Positions 15,941 to 25,247 are shown, numbered from the stretch's first letter. The stretch: DNA of 64,000 nucleotides from Roseibium algicola (GCF_001999245.1 NZ_CP019630.1:5547001-5611000); one strand, 5' to 3'. Made by a program: numbers and translations. Notes: generated by a model from the sequence alone, not told the origin.

Positions 15941-17431
15941 ATGAGTTTGTCTGTAGCCCTCAAAGTCGCCCAGTCCGCGCTGGCCGCAAGGCAGACAGAA
16001 TCCTCCGTGGTTTCGCGAAACATTGCCGGGGCTCAAGACCCCGGCTACTCGCGCAAATCCGTTCTGTTGAGCCAGACCTACACCGACACCGGTCAGGCCG
16101 GCGGCCTCAAGGTCGACGGTATCGGCCGGGTGACGGACAGCGCGCTGTATTCGTCGCTCCTGTCCTCCACCTCCACTGGATCCTCCCAGGAAGCGGTCCT
16201 GGCGGGTCTTACCCGTCTCGCTGAAACCACAGGCGATACCCAGAACCACATGTCCGCTGCGGCAAAACTCGGTGCGCTGAAGCTGTCGCTTCAAAACTAT
16301 GCTTCCGATCCCAGCAACGCGATCCAGGCGCAGGACGTTCTGCAGGCCTCCAAGGACATGGTGCAAACGCTCCAGTCCGGAACGGCACTGGTGCAGGATG
16401 TGCGCACCAACGCGGATGCGGACATGGCGACCTCCGTGCGTGAGATCAACACGCTGTTGAAACAACTCGAAGATCTCAACTCGGTTATCGTGCGGGGAAC
16501 GCAATCGGGGGCTGATGTCACCGATGCCCACGACAGCCGCGACCAGGTTCTGCTCAAGCTGTCCGAGGAAATCGGCATTACCACGCTGAACCGCAGCAAT
16601 GGCGATATTGTGGTCTACACGGACAGCGGCGTGACGCTGTTTGAAACCAAGGCCAGAGCGGTCACCTTCGAGCCGACCATTGTTTATGGTGCTGCTACCA
16701 CGGGTAACTCCGTGATGGTGGACGGCGTTCCCGTTGCGGGACCGGGCGCACTCATGGAGATCAAGTCCGGCAGGCTGCAAGGTCTTGCTGAACTGCGCGA
16801 CGAAGTCGCGGTGACCTACCAGAGCCAGCTCGACGAAATCGCGCGTGGTTTGATCGAAGCCTTCGCCGAAAGCGATCAGAGTGGTGGCGGCAATCCGGAT
16901 CAGGCTGGCCTGTTCACGTGGTCTGGTGCACCGGCGGTGCCGGCATCCGGCACCCATATCACCGGGCTTGCTGCGGAAATCGTCGTCAATGCCAACGCCG
17001 ATCCGGATCAGGGCGGCGACCTGGACAGGTTGCGCGATGGCGGCATCTCCGACCCGTTCGATCCCAATTACAACTACAACCCGTCCGGTGCTGCCGGGTT
17101 CTCCGACCGTCTGCAGGAACTGGTTTCCGCCTTTGACAAGGACACCGTTTTCGACAGCGGCGTGGAACTCGATCCGACCGACACGTTGTCCGGCTTTGCC
17201 GCTTCATCCGTCAGCTGGCTGGAAGCCGGTCGAAAGACCATGACGAGCAATGTCGAGGTGCAGACCGTCATTCTCAGTCGGACGGCTGAAAACCTCAACA
17301 ACAAGACAGGCGTCAACATCGACGAAGAAATGACGCTGCTACTGGAAATCGAGCGATCCTACTCAGCGGCGACACGGCTCATCAGCGCCGTCGACGGCAT
17401 GCTGGAAGACCTTCTGGCCGCGGCGAGGTAA
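15941..17431 (+). CDS. flgK: Hook-filament junction protein FlgK (HAP1)
   Basis: FlgK is the first hook-filament junction protein. The 496-residue product shows the FlgK N-terminus AQSALAARQTESSVVSRNI with the rod-type motif GAQDPGYSRK. Its middle contains DSRDQVLLKLSEEIGITT. It ends with the axial helix EEMTLLLEIERSYSAATRLI and VDGMLEDLLAAAR. It lies 33 nt after flgE and 5 nt before flgL, in the normal order. Confidence 0.94.
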   Translation: MSLSVALKVAQSALAARQTESSVVSRNIAGAQDPGYSRKSVLLSQTYTDTGQAGGLKVDGIGRVTDSALYSSLLSSTSTGSSQEAVLAGLTRLAETTGDTQNHMSAAAKLGALKLSLQNYASDPSNAIQAQDVLQASKDMVQTLQSGTALVQDVRTNADADMATSVREINTLLKQLEDLNSVIVRGTQSGADVTDAHDSRDQVLLKLSEEIGITTLNRSNGDIVVYTDSGVTLFETKARAVTFEPTIVYGAATTGNSVMVDGVPVAGPGALMEIKSGRLQGLAELRDEVAVTYQSQLDEIARGLIEAFAESDQSGGGNPDQAGLFTWSGAPAVPASGTHITGLAAEIVVNANADPDQGGDLDRLRDGGISDPFDPNYNYNPSGAAGFSDRLQELVSAFDKDTVFDSGVELDPTDTLSGFAASSVSWLEAGRKTMTSNVEVQTVILSRTAENLNNKTGVNIDEEMTLLLEIERSYSAATRLISAVDGMLEDLLAAAR

Positions 17432-17436
17432 CAGTT

Positions 17437-18483
17437 ATGAAAACCACCTATATCTCCACGATCACACTCGCCGATGCGTCTCGCCGGCAGATCCAGAACC
17501 AGTCCAGCCTCGTGCAGAAGCTCAGCATCGAGCTGTCCTCCGGCCGCAAATACGACGTCGGCCTGGATCTTGGGACCAAGACCGGCGAAAGCGTGTCGCT
17601 TCGGTCCGAGTTTCATTTTCTCAATGGCATCATGGATACCAACGCGCTCACCGCGTCGCGGCTCGATGTCAGCCAGGCGGCAATGGGCGACATACTGACG
17701 GATGCGCAGGACTTTCTGGCGACCCTTGTGGCCCTGCGTGAGAACAACGGCAGTTCGGACATCGTCAAGGCGGATGCCGTCGGCAATCTGGAGCTTCTGA
17801 CGTCCCGTCTGAACACCCAGCTCAACGGCAATTTCGTCTTTGCCGGCATCAATACGGACCAGGAACCCTTCGCGGATTATTCCGATCCGACGTCTCCGAA
17901 CAAATTGGCCGCCGATGCAGCGTTCATGACCGAGTTCGGGATGGCCCAATCCAACCCGGGCGTTTCGGGCATCACACCTGCGGCAATGTCCACTTATCTA
18001 AACGGTGCCTTCGAGACGATGTTCCAGAACCCAGCCTGGGGCACGTCCTGGTCGAGTGCGTCCAGCAACGTGATGGTCAGCCGTATTTCGGCGAGTGAAA
18101 CGGTGTCCAGTTCCGTCAGCGCAAACGAGCAGGCCTTCAGAGACCTGGCCGCGGCCTACACGATGATGTCCGACCTCGGTAACGAAGACCTTGATCCCGA
18201 AACCTGGAAGGTGGTGGTCAACAAGGCCATCGAGAAGCTCGGCACCGGTATCGCCGACGTCACCAGCCAGATGGGCAAGCTCGGCAATGTGCAGGAGCAG
18301 GTCAAGCTGGCGAGTGAACGGTTGAAGGTTCAAACCGACATCCTGAACCGGCGCATCAACGACCTTGAAAACGTCAATCTGGAGGAAACGTCGGTGCGTC
18401 TCAACACGGCTCTGACACAGCTTGAGACCACCTATGCGGTCACGGCCCGCATGCAGGGTCTGAGCATTCTCAACTACCTGTGA
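17437..18483 (+). CDS. flgL: Hook-filament junction protein FlgL (HAP3)
   Basis: FlgL is the flagellin-like second junction protein. The 348-residue product has flagellin-type ends: QNQSSLVQKLSIELSSGRKYD at the N-terminus and RLNTALTQLETTYAVTARM near the C-terminus, ending LSILNYL. The flagellin-fold interior includes FVFAGINTDQEPF, typical of FlgL. It starts 5 nt after flgK and is followed 51 nt later by flaF. Confidence 0.93.
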   Translation: MKTTYISTITLADASRRQIQNQSSLVQKLSIELSSGRKYDVGLDLGTKTGESVSLRSEFHFLNGIMDTNALTASRLDVSQAAMGDILTDAQDFLATLVALRENNGSSDIVKADAVGNLELLTSRLNTQLNGNFVFAGINTDQEPFADYSDPTSPNKLAADAAFMTEFGMAQSNPGVSGITPAAMSTYLNGAFETMFQNPAWGTSWSSASSNVMVSRISASETVSSSVSANEQAFRDLAAAYTMMSDLGNEDLDPETWKVVVNKAIEKLGTGIADVTSQMGKLGNVQEQVKLASERLKVQTDILNRRINDLENVNLEETSVRLNTALTQLETTYAVTARMQGLSILNYL

Positions 18484-18534
18484 TCGTGGCCGAATGTCTG
18501 ATTTTTCGTATCAAACCCAACCTTGAGAGGGCCC

Positions 18535-18885
18535 ATGTACAATCTGTCTTACGCTGAGGTTATGGACGATCTTTGCTCTGACCAGCGGCTCAACGAACAT
18601 GAGGCAATGTCGATCGTTATCGGCAAGCTCAACGTCGCCCAGGAGCGCGGCGTCAAGTCTCCCGAAGCCGTCGACGCGCTGTTCTACACACGGCGCCTGT
18701 GGAGCTACTTCCTGGAACACCTGGCGGACGACGCCAACGAACTGCCGATCGAAACGAGAGCCAATCTGATCTCTGTCGGCATCTGGGTCCTGAAAGAGGT
18801 CGAATCCTTGCGCCAGTGGGAGCAGGAGGACTTCTCCGACATCATCCAGATCAATTCCATCATCCGCGACAGCCTGGACGGTTAA
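18535..18885 (+). CDS. flaF: Flagellin biosynthesis regulator FlaF
   Basis: In alphaproteobacteria FlaF promotes flagellin synthesis and secretion, and works opposite FlbT. The 116-residue product reads LSYAEVMDDLCSDQRLNEHEA, then RRLWSYFLEHLADDANELP and LISVGIWVLKEVESLRQ, the conserved FlaF core. GAGAGGGCCC precedes the ATG; a start 4 codons upstream is less well placed. It ends 4 nt before flbT, in the conserved flaF-flbT pairing. Confidence 0.93.
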   Translation: MYNLSYAEVMDDLCSDQRLNEHEAMSIVIGKLNVAQERGVKSPEAVDALFYTRRLWSYFLEHLADDANELPIETRANLISVGIWVLKEVESLRQWEQEDFSDIIQINSIIRDSLDG

Positions 18886-18889
18886 ACTC

Positions 18890-19363
18890 ATGAAAATCGG
18901 TTTGAAAGCGGGCGAACGCCTGTTCATCAACGGTGCGGTGATCCGGGCCGAACGGAAAACCAACATCGAACTGCTGAATGATGCCGTATTCCTGCTGGAA
19001 GCCCATGTGCTTCAGCCAGAAGAGGCGACGACGCCGCTTCGCCAGCTCTACTTCATTCTCCAGACCATGATCATCGATCCGGCAGCCGCTGGTGCGGTTC
19101 AGGACATGTTCCATCTCGTGCTTGGTTCCGTGAAGTCGGCGTTCTCGAACAAGGAGGTGCTGATGCATCTCGACAAGGTTGAGGAGCTGGCAAAAACGGA
19201 TCGGTGGTTCGAGGCAATGAAGGTTGTGCGTGCGCTCTATCCGCTGGAGGCAAGCCTGATGCTGGCCGAAAAGAACCGGCGCGCGCAGGAAACCCGGCAG
19301 ACCGCCCCCCGGCCGGCGCCAAGAGAAAATTTTCAGTATGGCCCCAGGTTGGCCGTTGTTTAA
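18890..19363 (+). CDS. flbT: Flagellin synthesis post-transcriptional repressor FlbT
   Basis: FlbT binds the 5' leader of flagellin mRNA in Caulobacter and lowers its stability. The 157-residue product contains the family hallmarks LKAGERLFINGAVIRAERK, then LLNDAVFLLEAHVLQPE and LRQLYFILQTMIIDP. Its C-terminal 20 residues are Pro/Arg-rich and probably disordered. It lies 4 nt after flaF. A candidate RNA target is the bulged stem-loop at 6452-6511, about 12 kb upstream. Confidence 0.94.
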   Translation: MKIGLKAGERLFINGAVIRAERKTNIELLNDAVFLLEAHVLQPEEATTPLRQLYFILQTMIIDPAAAGAVQDMFHLVLGSVKSAFSNKEVLMHLDKVEELAKTDRWFEAMKVVRALYPLEASLMLAEKNRRAQETRQTAPRPAPRENFQYGPRLAVV

Positions 19364-19374
19364 GGAGTGATTAG

Positions 19375-19770
19375 ATGACCAGTGTTGAAGGCGTCAGCGC
19401 CACCCAGGGTGCTGCCTCGACTGCATCCGCTCAGAAGCAGCTGACTGTCGACTACGACACCTTCCTGCATCTGATGATGGCTCAGATGCAGAATCAGGAT
19501 CCGACCAATCCCATGGACGCGTCAGAACAGCTCGCGCAGCTCGCAAGCTTCAGCCAAGTTGAGCAGTCTATTCAGACGAACGCCAAGCTGGAAACGCTTC
19601 TGACCAATCTTTCGTTCGGTCAGGTAGATGATCTGATCGGGCGGACCGTGACCGACGCCAACGGCACGACGGGTGTCGTGGAAAAGGTTGAAGTCTATTC
19701 CGACGGCACCGTGCTCGCGCTCGACAATGGTCAGGGTGTTCTGCTTGGACCGGGTGTAACCATTTCCTGA
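19375..19770 (+). CDS. flgD: Flagellar hook-capping protein FlgD (short form)
   Basis: FlgD is the scaffold cap for hook assembly. The 131-residue product keeps the essential N-terminal region DYDTFLHLMMAQMQNQDPTNPM, then EQLAQLASFSQVEQ and a short beta segment (VDDLIGRTVTDANGTTG). It lacks the Ig-like C-terminal half of enteric FlgD (about 230 residues). This short form is usual in Rhizobiales. The start follows AAGGAGTG. fliQ follows after 14 nt. Confidence 0.93.
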   Translation: MTSVEGVSATQGAASTASAQKQLTVDYDTFLHLMMAQMQNQDPTNPMDASEQLAQLASFSQVEQSIQTNAKLETLLTNLSFGQVDDLIGRTVTDANGTTGVVEKVEVYSDGTVLALDNGQGVLLGPGVTIS

Positions 19771-19784
19771 GCGGATGGAATGAC

Positions 19785-20051
19785 ATGAATGAAGTTGATG
19801 CCCTGGACCTGGTCCGGACTGCAATCTGGACGATCCTCGTCGGATCTGCCCCCGCGATCGTACCGGCGATGATTGTCGGTATCGGAATTGCATTGCTGCA
19901 GGCCCTGACCCAGGTTCAGGAAATCACTCTTACCTTCATTCCGAAGATCGTGGCGATCCTGGTCATGATCGTGGTCGCCGGACCTTTCATCGGCGGCCAG
20001 ATCTACTCGTTGACGACCCTGATCTACAATCGGATCGAAACGGGGTTCTAG
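19785..20051 (+). CDS. fliQ: Flagellar type III export gate protein FliQ
   Basis: FliQ is the two-helix export-gate subunit packed around FliP/FliR. The 88-residue product has two membrane helices: about residues 12-40 (TAIWTILVGSAPAIVPAMIVG) and about 52-75 (IPKIVAILVMIVVAGPFIG). Between them lies the family segment LQALTQVQEITLTFIPK. Length and motifs are complete. It is the last gene of the flgE unit; 385 nt without a gene follow before flhA. Confidence 0.95.
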   Translation: MNEVDALDLVRTAIWTILVGSAPAIVPAMIVGIGIALLQALTQVQEITLTFIPKIVAILVMIVVAGPFIGGQIYSLTTLIYNRIETGF

Positions 20052-20371
20052 CGACGGTCTGCAGGACTATTCTTGCATGGTTTCAGGTGCCGTCGTGGTC
20101 CTGAATTTATTTGTCGTCCAGCTTTGCAGCGAAAGCTGTAAGCCGGGATCAGGTCCTTTGCGTTGTCGGCGAAACCTTTCACCTTGGCACATGTCGCTAA
20201 TGGATCCAGGCCTTTGCCGCGATGACAAGGTAGATGCGTTTCTCGCATCCATTTCTCCTTGAACCACGACTTGCTTCAAGTGCGAAGGCCGCTCCCTTCA
20301 GAGCCTGGAGCGACCATCGTCGGTCAGAACGCTCACCCTTTCCCGAACTTCCCTCCTGAAATCCTTCTTCA
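20052..20371 (+). other. Gene-free region between fliQ and flhA with hairpins
   Basis: No supported gene lies here. It contains a 7-bp hairpin at 20119-20138 (CAGCTTT and AAAGCTG, 6-nt loop) that could end the flgE unit, although no T tract follows. A second hairpin lies at 20233-20249 (GATGCG and CGCATC, 5-nt loop). Between them, TGGATCCAGGCCTTTGCCGC and GATGAC resemble, with changes, an interspersed repeat common in alphaproteobacterial intergenic regions. Short overlapping ORFs here have no family features. Confidence 0.4.
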
Positions 20372-20388
20372 AAAAAGCCTCGCGCAAG
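20372..20388 (+). promoter_or_regulatory. Flagellar 17-bp direct-repeat element, site 5 (before flhA)
   Basis: The sequence AAAAAG-CCTCG-CGCAAG has a perfect downstream half-site and spacer and a degenerate upstream half. It lies 48 nt before the flhA ATG, the same distance as at flgE (49), motE (50) and fliF (54). Confidence 0.55.
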
Positions 20389-20436
20389 CTTCAAGGGCGA
20401 GGTTGCCAGGTATCAGACCTGCAGCAGAGAGAAGGC

Positions 20437-22527
20437 ATGACAGACACCTCCCTTTCGCCGACTGCCGGCAATGCGCCGGACAGCCGCCGCGACGTCGGCT
20501 TTGCCATAGGCATCGTCCTAATCCTGGCCGTTCTTTTTCTGCCAATCCCGACATTCCTGATCGATATCGGCCTGGCCATGTCGATCGCGCTGTCGGTCTT
20601 GATCCTGATGGTCTCGCTCTGGATCCAGCGTCCGCTCGATTTCTCGTCTTTCCCGACGATCCTGCTGATCGCCACCATGCTGCGGCTGTCGCTCAATATC
20701 TCGACAACGCGCATGATCCTTGCCAACGGCCACGAGGGGCTGAATGCGGCAGGCTATGTGATCAACGGCTTTTCGCAATTCGTGATGAGCGGTGACTTTG
20801 TCATCGGTCTGATTGTTTTTGCGATCCTGGTCATCGTCAACTTCATGGTCATCACCAAGGGCGCAACCCGTATTGCGGAAGTTGGTGCACGCTTCACTCT
20901 GGACGCGATCCCGGGCAAGCAGATGGCGATCGATGCGGATCTTTCCGCAGGCCTTATCGATGACAAGGAAGCACAGCGTCGGCGCAAGGAACTGGAAGAG
21001 GAAAGCTCCTTTTTCGGCGCGATGGATGGTGCCTCCAAATTCGTTCGCGGCGACGCGATTGCCGGCCTTATCATTACGGCTGTGAACATCCTTGGCGGCA
21101 TCGTCATTGGTGTGACCCGCTATGACATGACGGTTTCCAACGCGGCAGACGTTTTCACCAAGCTCTCCGTCGGCGATGGCCTCGTCTCCCAGATCCCGGC
21201 ACTGATCGTTTCGCTGGCGGCTGGTCTGCTGGTGTCCAAGGGCGGCACCAGAGGATCGACCGACAAGGCTGTTCTCGGCCAGCTTGGCGGCTATCCGCGT
21301 GCCCTGTTCGTCGCAGCTATCCTGATGGCCATCTTCGCGTTGATGCCTGGTCTGCCCATGTTGCCGTTCCTGCTGCTGGCGATCCTGATGGGCTTTATCG
21401 GTTATGCCATTCCGAGGCGTTTGGCAGCGGCGAAAAAGGTCGAGGACGACAAGATACGCGCAGCTGAGGAACAGGCAAAGCTTGAGGAAAAGGACTCCGT
21501 CAAGGAAACCCTCAAGTCGGCTGAGGTCGAACTGGTGCTTGGCAAGCAGCTTTCCGCCGAGCTGCTGACGCGAACCGGTGAACTGTCTCGCCGCGTTGCC
21601 AAGATGCGCCGGAAGTTTGCCGAGCAGTATGGTTTTGTCGTGCCCGATATTCGGGTCACCGACAGTCTGACGCTTGATCCGAAGAGCTACCAGATCAAGA
21701 TCCACGGCACCATCATTGCCTCGCAGCATCTGAAAGTGGGTGAACTGCTGGTCATTCCGAACAATGACGAGGCACTGCCGGTACCGGCTGACCAGACGCG
21801 TGAGCCTGCATTCGGGATGCCAGCCTACTGGGTGCCGCCTGCGTACAAGGACGAACTCAAGCGCCGCGGCATGACGCCGGCCGAGAACATCACGGTCATC
21901 CTCACGCATCTGAGCGAAGTGATCCGCAACAACCTGCCGCAGCTCTTGTCCTACAAGGATATGCGCAAGCTGTTCGACAGGCTGGACCCGGAGTACCAGA
22001 AGCTTCTCGACGATATCTGTCCGGCGCACACGTCTTTCTCCGGTCTGCAAGCGGTGCTCAAGCTTTTGCTGGCCGAACGGGTTTCGATCCGGAATCTCAA
22101 CCTGATCCTGGAAGCCGTTGCCGAGATCGTTCCACACGTCCGCAGATCGGAGCAGGTGGTGGAGCACGTTCGAATGCGCATCGCCCAGCAGATTTGCGGC
22201 GACCTTGCAGAAGGCGGCCCTCTGAAAGTGCTGCGTCTCGGAAACCGATGGGATCTAGCCTTCCACAATGCCCTGAAACGGGACGGGAAGGGCGACGTCA
22301 TCGAGTTCGACATCGAGCCGCAACTGGTGGAGGAATTCGGCACGCAAATGTCCGACGCGGTCAAGAAACACATGAAGGACGGCAGCCGCTTCGCGGTGGT
22401 AGCGGCACCTGATGCCCGGCCATACGTACGCATGATCGTGGAGCGCATGTTCCCGACCTTGCCGGTCCTGTCGCATCTTGAAATCGCACGCGGAGTGGAT
22501 GTTTCCGCGCTCGGAAGCGTCTCGTGA
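20437..22527 (+). CDS. flhA: Flagellar type III export gate protein FlhA
   Basis: FlhA is the large export-gate subunit. Its membrane domain conducts protons and its cytoplasmic ring receives chaperone-substrate complexes. The 696-residue product has about eight membrane helices in the first 330 residues and the FHIPEP signature [18 protein letters not shown]. The C-terminal cytoplasmic domain includes [20 protein letters not shown] and ends in the usual region ([21 protein letters not shown]). The ATG follows GAGAGAAGGC. The stop overlaps the GTG start of fliR by 4 nt. Confidence 0.97.
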   Translation: MTDTSLSPTAGNAPDSRRDVGFAIGIVLILAVLFLPIPTFLIDIGLAMSIALSVLILMVSLWIQRPLDFSSFPTILLIATMLRLSLNISTTRMILANGHEGLNAAGYVINGFSQFVMSGDFVIGLIVFAILVIVNFMVITKGATRIAEVGARFTLDAIPGKQMAIDADLSAGLIDDKEAQRRRKELEEESSFFGAMDGASKFVRGDAIAGLIITAVNILGGIVIGVTRYDMTVSNAADVFTKLSVGDGLVSQIPALIVSLAAGLLVSKGGTRGSTDKAVLGQLGGYPRALFVAAILMAIFALMPGLPMLPFLLLAILMGFIGYAIPRRLAAAKKVEDDKIRAAEEQAKLEEKDSVKETLKSAEVELVLGKQLSAELLTRTGELSRRVAKMRRKFAEQYGFVVPDIRVTDSLTLDPKSYQIKIHGTIIASQHLKVGELLVIPNNDEALPVPADQTREPAFGMPAYWVPPAYKDELKRRGMTPAENITVILTHLSEVIRNNLPQLLSYKDMRKLFDRLDPEYQKLLDDICPAHTSFSGLQAVLKLLLAERVSIRNLNLILEAVAEIVPHVRRSEQVVEHVRMRIAQQICGDLAEGGPLKVLRLGNRWDLAFHNALKRDGKGDVIEFDIEPQLVEEFGTQMSDAVKKHMKDGSRFAVVAAPDARPYVRMIVERMFPTLPVLSHLEIARGVDVSALGSVS

Positions 22528-23300
22528 TTTCCGGCGGCCTCTTTTTCAGCACCTTCAGCTCCTCGCTGCTTCTGGCGGTCTTCCTGTTGTTCTGCCGGAT
22601 AGGAGCGTGCCTGATGGTGATACCGGGGTTCGGTAGCAACCGTGTGCCGGTGCATGTTCGCCTGTTCATCGCGCTTTCCGTCGCGTTGGCCTTGTCGCCC
22701 CTGTTGGCGCCAGGCGTACAGGCGTCCCTGCCGGATGAGCAGCTCGGCACTGTTGCCGGCTTTATCGGGGCGGAGTTGCTGACCGGAGCCTTCATCGGTT
22801 TTCTGGGACGCATCTTTCTGGCGGCCCTGGAGACGCTGACGACGCTGGTGTCCATGGCAATCGGCCTGTCGAACATGCCGGGCATGCCGATCGATGGCGT
22901 GGATTCCCTGCCGCCTGTCGCAAACCTTTTCACGGTGACGGCAACGGCGATGGTGTTCATCACCAACCAGCATTGGGAAATCCTGCGCGGGCTGGCTGCC
23001 TCCTATGAAGCGATCCCGGTCGGGCAGCCGCTGGCGGCCGTAACAGGCCTGGAGCAGTTCGCCGAGCAGTTGGGCCGAACCTTCATCCTGGCATTGCGGG
23101 TGTGCAGCCCGTTCATCGTCTACACGGTTGTTGTGAACTTTGCCGTCGGCCTCGTCAACAAGCTGACACCGCAGATCCCGGTCTACTTCATCTCCATGCC
23201 GTTCGTGATCGCGGGCGGTCTCTACTTTCTTTATCTCGTCATCGCGGAGGCCATCATGATCTTCCTCGACGGCTACTTCACTTGGCTCCAGATAGGTTAG
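22524..23300 (+). CDS. fliR: Flagellar type III export gate protein FliR
   Basis: FliR completes the FliPQR gate. The 258-residue product is almost entirely membrane helices. It contains [19 protein letters not shown] near residue 30 and [19 protein letters not shown], then [21 protein letters not shown], all diagnostic. The start codon is GTG, overlapping the flhA stop (GTGA), so the two are translationally coupled. Confidence 0.95.
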   Translation: MISGGLFFSTFSSSLLLAVFLLFCRIGACLMVIPGFGSNRVPVHVRLFIALSVALALSPLLAPGVQASLPDEQLGTVAGFIGAELLTGAFIGFLGRIFLAALETLTTLVSMAIGLSNMPGMPIDGVDSLPPVANLFTVTATAMVFITNQHWEILRGLAASYEAIPVGQPLAAVTGLEQFAEQLGRTFILALRVCSPFIVYTVVVNFAVGLVNKLTPQIPVYFISMPFVIAGGLYFLYLVIAEAIMIFLDGYFTWLQIG

Positions 23301-23330
23301 GCAAACCTGACCGTGAAAGGTTCCTGTTCC

Positions 23331-23711
23331 ATGGCAAGAAAAAGTCAGGATATTGAACGTTTGTTCCGGATGCAGAAGCAGATTTTCCTGTTTTCATCCT
23401 GGCTACTTCAGAAGCTTGACGCTCAGGTCTATCAGCTGAACGAAAAGGAAAGACGCATTCTGCTGGCCCTTTCGAATGGCGACCTGGCACAGCACGACAG
23501 GTTCATCGCCAACGCTGCCGAGCGGCTGAGACGCATCATCGAGGAGATGTCACGGCTCAGCGAAGCGCGCGCAAAGGTGAACTCCGAATATGATCGCCAG
23601 CGGTTGATGCTGAAACTCATGGCTGAACGTCTCGCCAGGATGCGTGGGGAGGAACAGCGTGCTGAAGAAGAACGGGACCTGATGGATCTGCTCGACCGCA
23701 GATACGGGTGA
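23331..23711 (+). CDS. Coiled-coil flagellar-cluster protein, possible FliJ analogue
   Basis: The 126-residue soluble product is nearly all charged helix: KLDAQVYQLNEKERRILL, then AERLRRIIEEMSRLSEAR and the Arg/Glu-rich end MRGEEQRAEEERDLMDLLD. Its size and coiled-coil make-up resemble FliJ, the export chaperone escort. No FliJ is seen beside fliI in this window, so it is a candidate. Assignment by family motif is not possible by eye. It lies 30 nt after fliR. A GTG six codons upstream is an alternative start. Confidence 0.7.
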   Translation: MARKSQDIERLFRMQKQIFLFSSWLLQKLDAQVYQLNEKERRILLALSNGDLAQHDRFIANAAERLRRIIEEMSRLSEARAKVNSEYDRQRLMLKLMAERLARMRGEEQRAEEERDLMDLLDRRYG

Positions 23712-23760
23712 AAGCCACTTGGCGTGAACGGGGCATATTCGTCGCCGTCCAGCAAGAAGA

Positions 23761-23777
23761 CGCAAGCCTCCCGCAAG
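23761..23777 (+). promoter_or_regulatory. Flagellar 17-bp direct-repeat element, site 6 (before flgJ)
   Basis: The sequence CGCAAG-CCTCC-CGCAAG has two identical half-sites exactly 11 bp apart, the clearest direct repeat of the set. It lies 113 nt before the flgJ-like ATG, further than the others, so a short leader is likely. A TATTCC lies 10 nt downstream. Confidence 0.58.
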
Positions 23778-23890
23778 CTGCGCAGGCTATTCCTGAGGAT
23801 GCAAACAAGGTTCGGTTCAAGTGTATTGCTTGCCTTGCCCTGTCGCCTGCCGGGCCTTGTTTGCACCTTATGTTTTTCGAGGAGCCCAGC

Positions 23891-24313
23891 ATGGCGATTT
23901 CGCCTCCTTCAGATCTGATCCTGGATGTGTCCAAGGCTGCCGATCCGGTGAACCTTGCTGACGCCACGAACCGTCTCAGGTCCATTTCCGCTGGTGGTTC
24001 GGGAGATGGCTTTGCACTTGCCTATGCCGGTGCGACGAACCGGGCAGGAGCCACTGAAGGCAGTTTTCGAACCGCCAATTACGAAGGACCGTCCCAAAAG
24101 TCTCCTGCGGAGAAATTCGAGGCGATGATCCTCAGCCAGTTCGTCGAAACAATGCTTCCGGATGACTCCGAAGCGGTCTTCGGGTCCGGAACCGCTGGGG
24201 AAATCTGGAAATCGATGCTTGCCGAACAGGTCGCAAACCAGCTTGCCGCCAGTGGCGGTGTCGGTATCGCCGGCCTGATTTCAGATACGCTTGAAAAGGG
24301 AGTTAAAGCCTGA
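23891..24313 (+). CDS. flgJ: FlgJ-like rod-binding protein without muramidase domain
   Basis: FlgJ caps the growing rod. The 140-residue product has a variable, disordered first half. Its second half matches the rod-binding domain: EKFEAMILSQFVETMLPDDS, then GSGTAGEIWKSMLAEQVANQL and GGVGIAGL. The glucosaminidase domain of enteric FlgJ is absent, as in most alphaproteobacteria. The frame is open 61 codons upstream, but GAGGAG before the ATG at 23891 and the absence of any domain upstream support the shorter form. The stop overlaps the next start (TGATG). Confidence 0.88.
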   Translation: MAISPPSDLILDVSKAADPVNLADATNRLRSISAGGSGDGFALAYAGATNRAGATEGSFRTANYEGPSQKSPAEKFEAMILSQFVETMLPDDSEAVFGSGTAGEIWKSMLAEQVANQLAASGGVGIAGLISDTLEKGVKA

Positions 24314-24741
24314 TGGACGCTGCCAACGATGTTGACTTTCAGGACGTTGCCGTGACCGATCTTGCACTTCAGGAATTCACCCCCGATCCGGTGCGATCCA
24401 TGCCGCTGGTTGTCGCCGTTCGCCGAGCAATCGGCGCTGTGCGCGAGGAAACCCGAGCGCTTCGTGCAAACCCGACAGCGGACCTGAAGATCTTCGAATA
24501 CGGCAAGAGCCAGGCTTTGCTTGACCTGTCCAGGGCTCGGACACTCGTGCCGCCGGCGTTCTATTCTGAAGAGCTGCGCGAAGACATCGCCGAATTCAAG
24601 GAAGTGCTCGATGAGAATGTCGGCCTGTTGCAACTGCATATGAATGCGGTGACGGAAGTTGTCGGCATGATGTCCAGAACCATGATCGACTATGAATCCG
24701 ACGGCACGTACCAGGCACCGTTTCCGGAGAGGGCTCGATGA
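24313..24741 (+). CDS. flgN: Probable FlgN-like export chaperone
   Basis: The 142-residue soluble helical product sits directly after flgJ. In Sinorhizobium and Brucella a flgN-type gene, the chaperone of FlgK/FlgL, occupies this position. Visible features are a helical core (RSMPLVVAVRRAIGAVREET) and EDIAEFKEVLDENVGLLQLH, followed by VTEVVGMMSRTMIDYESDG. These fit the FlgN helical hairpin. It overlaps flgJ by 1 nt and the next gene by 4 nt (ATGA). Assignment rests mostly on context. Confidence 0.65.
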   Translation: MDAANDVDFQDVAVTDLALQEFTPDPVRSMPLVVAVRRAIGAVREETRALRANPTADLKIFEYGKSQALLDLSRARTLVPPAFYSEELREDIAEFKEVLDENVGLLQLHMNAVTEVVGMMSRTMIDYESDGTYQAPFPERAR

Positions 24742-25193
24742 TCAAGACCATCGTTGCCGGCCTCTGGATGTCTGCCACCATGCTGGCGTCCGGTTACGGC
24801 ACCACGCAGTATCTGGCAGCCCAGAAAAGGGTCGGCGACGATGAGCCGGCGTTTGTAGGGCTGGATTATGAGACAGTGAACCCGGTCAACGTGCCGATCC
24901 TGTTTGATGGCACGCTGCAGGGATATGTGGTGATCAAGATGGTCTTTACAGCGGATGGCGATACATTGCGCCGCCTGCCTGTACCGCCACACCCTTTCCT
25001 GGTGGATGAAGCCTTCCGGGTACTCTATTCGGATGAAACCCTCGATTTCCGTAGCCTGGAACGTTACGACCTGGAGGCTTTCACCGAACGTCTCAAGAAA
25101 ACCACCAACGCGCGTCTCGGCCGGCCCGTGGTGCACGACGTCCTGGTGGAGGAATTCAACTATTTCGACAAGGAAGACGTGATCACGCACTAG
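24738..25193 (+). CDS. Uncharacterised exported protein of the flagellar cluster
   Basis: I do not recognise the family. The 151-residue product starts with a short hydrophobic N-terminus (IKTIVAGLWMSATMLASG) that is a signal anchor or signal peptide. The rest is a soluble alpha/beta domain with DYETVNPVNVPILFDGTL and VKMVFTADGD-like strands (YVVIKMVFTADGD), so it is probably periplasmic. Its ATG overlaps the FlgN-like stop by 4 nt. A strong terminator follows, so it is the last gene of the flgJ unit and probably serves the flagellum. Confidence 0.75.
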   Translation: MIKTIVAGLWMSATMLASGYGTTQYLAAQKRVGDDEPAFVGLDYETVNPVNVPILFDGTLQGYVVIKMVFTADGDTLRRLPVPPHPFLVDEAFRVLYSDETLDFRSLERYDLEAFTERLKKTTNARLGRPVVHDVLVEEFNYFDKEDVITH

Positions 25194-25247
25194 CCGCTGA
25201 TCCTTGTCTTGTACTGAAAAACTTCTTCTGCCGCCTCCCAGGCAATT

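Noticed and set aside
20518..22167. 549-codon open frame on the minus strand
   Set aside because: It lies wholly opposite flhA, has no recognisable domain and a His/Gln/Arg-rich composition typical of the antisense frame of a GC-rich gene.
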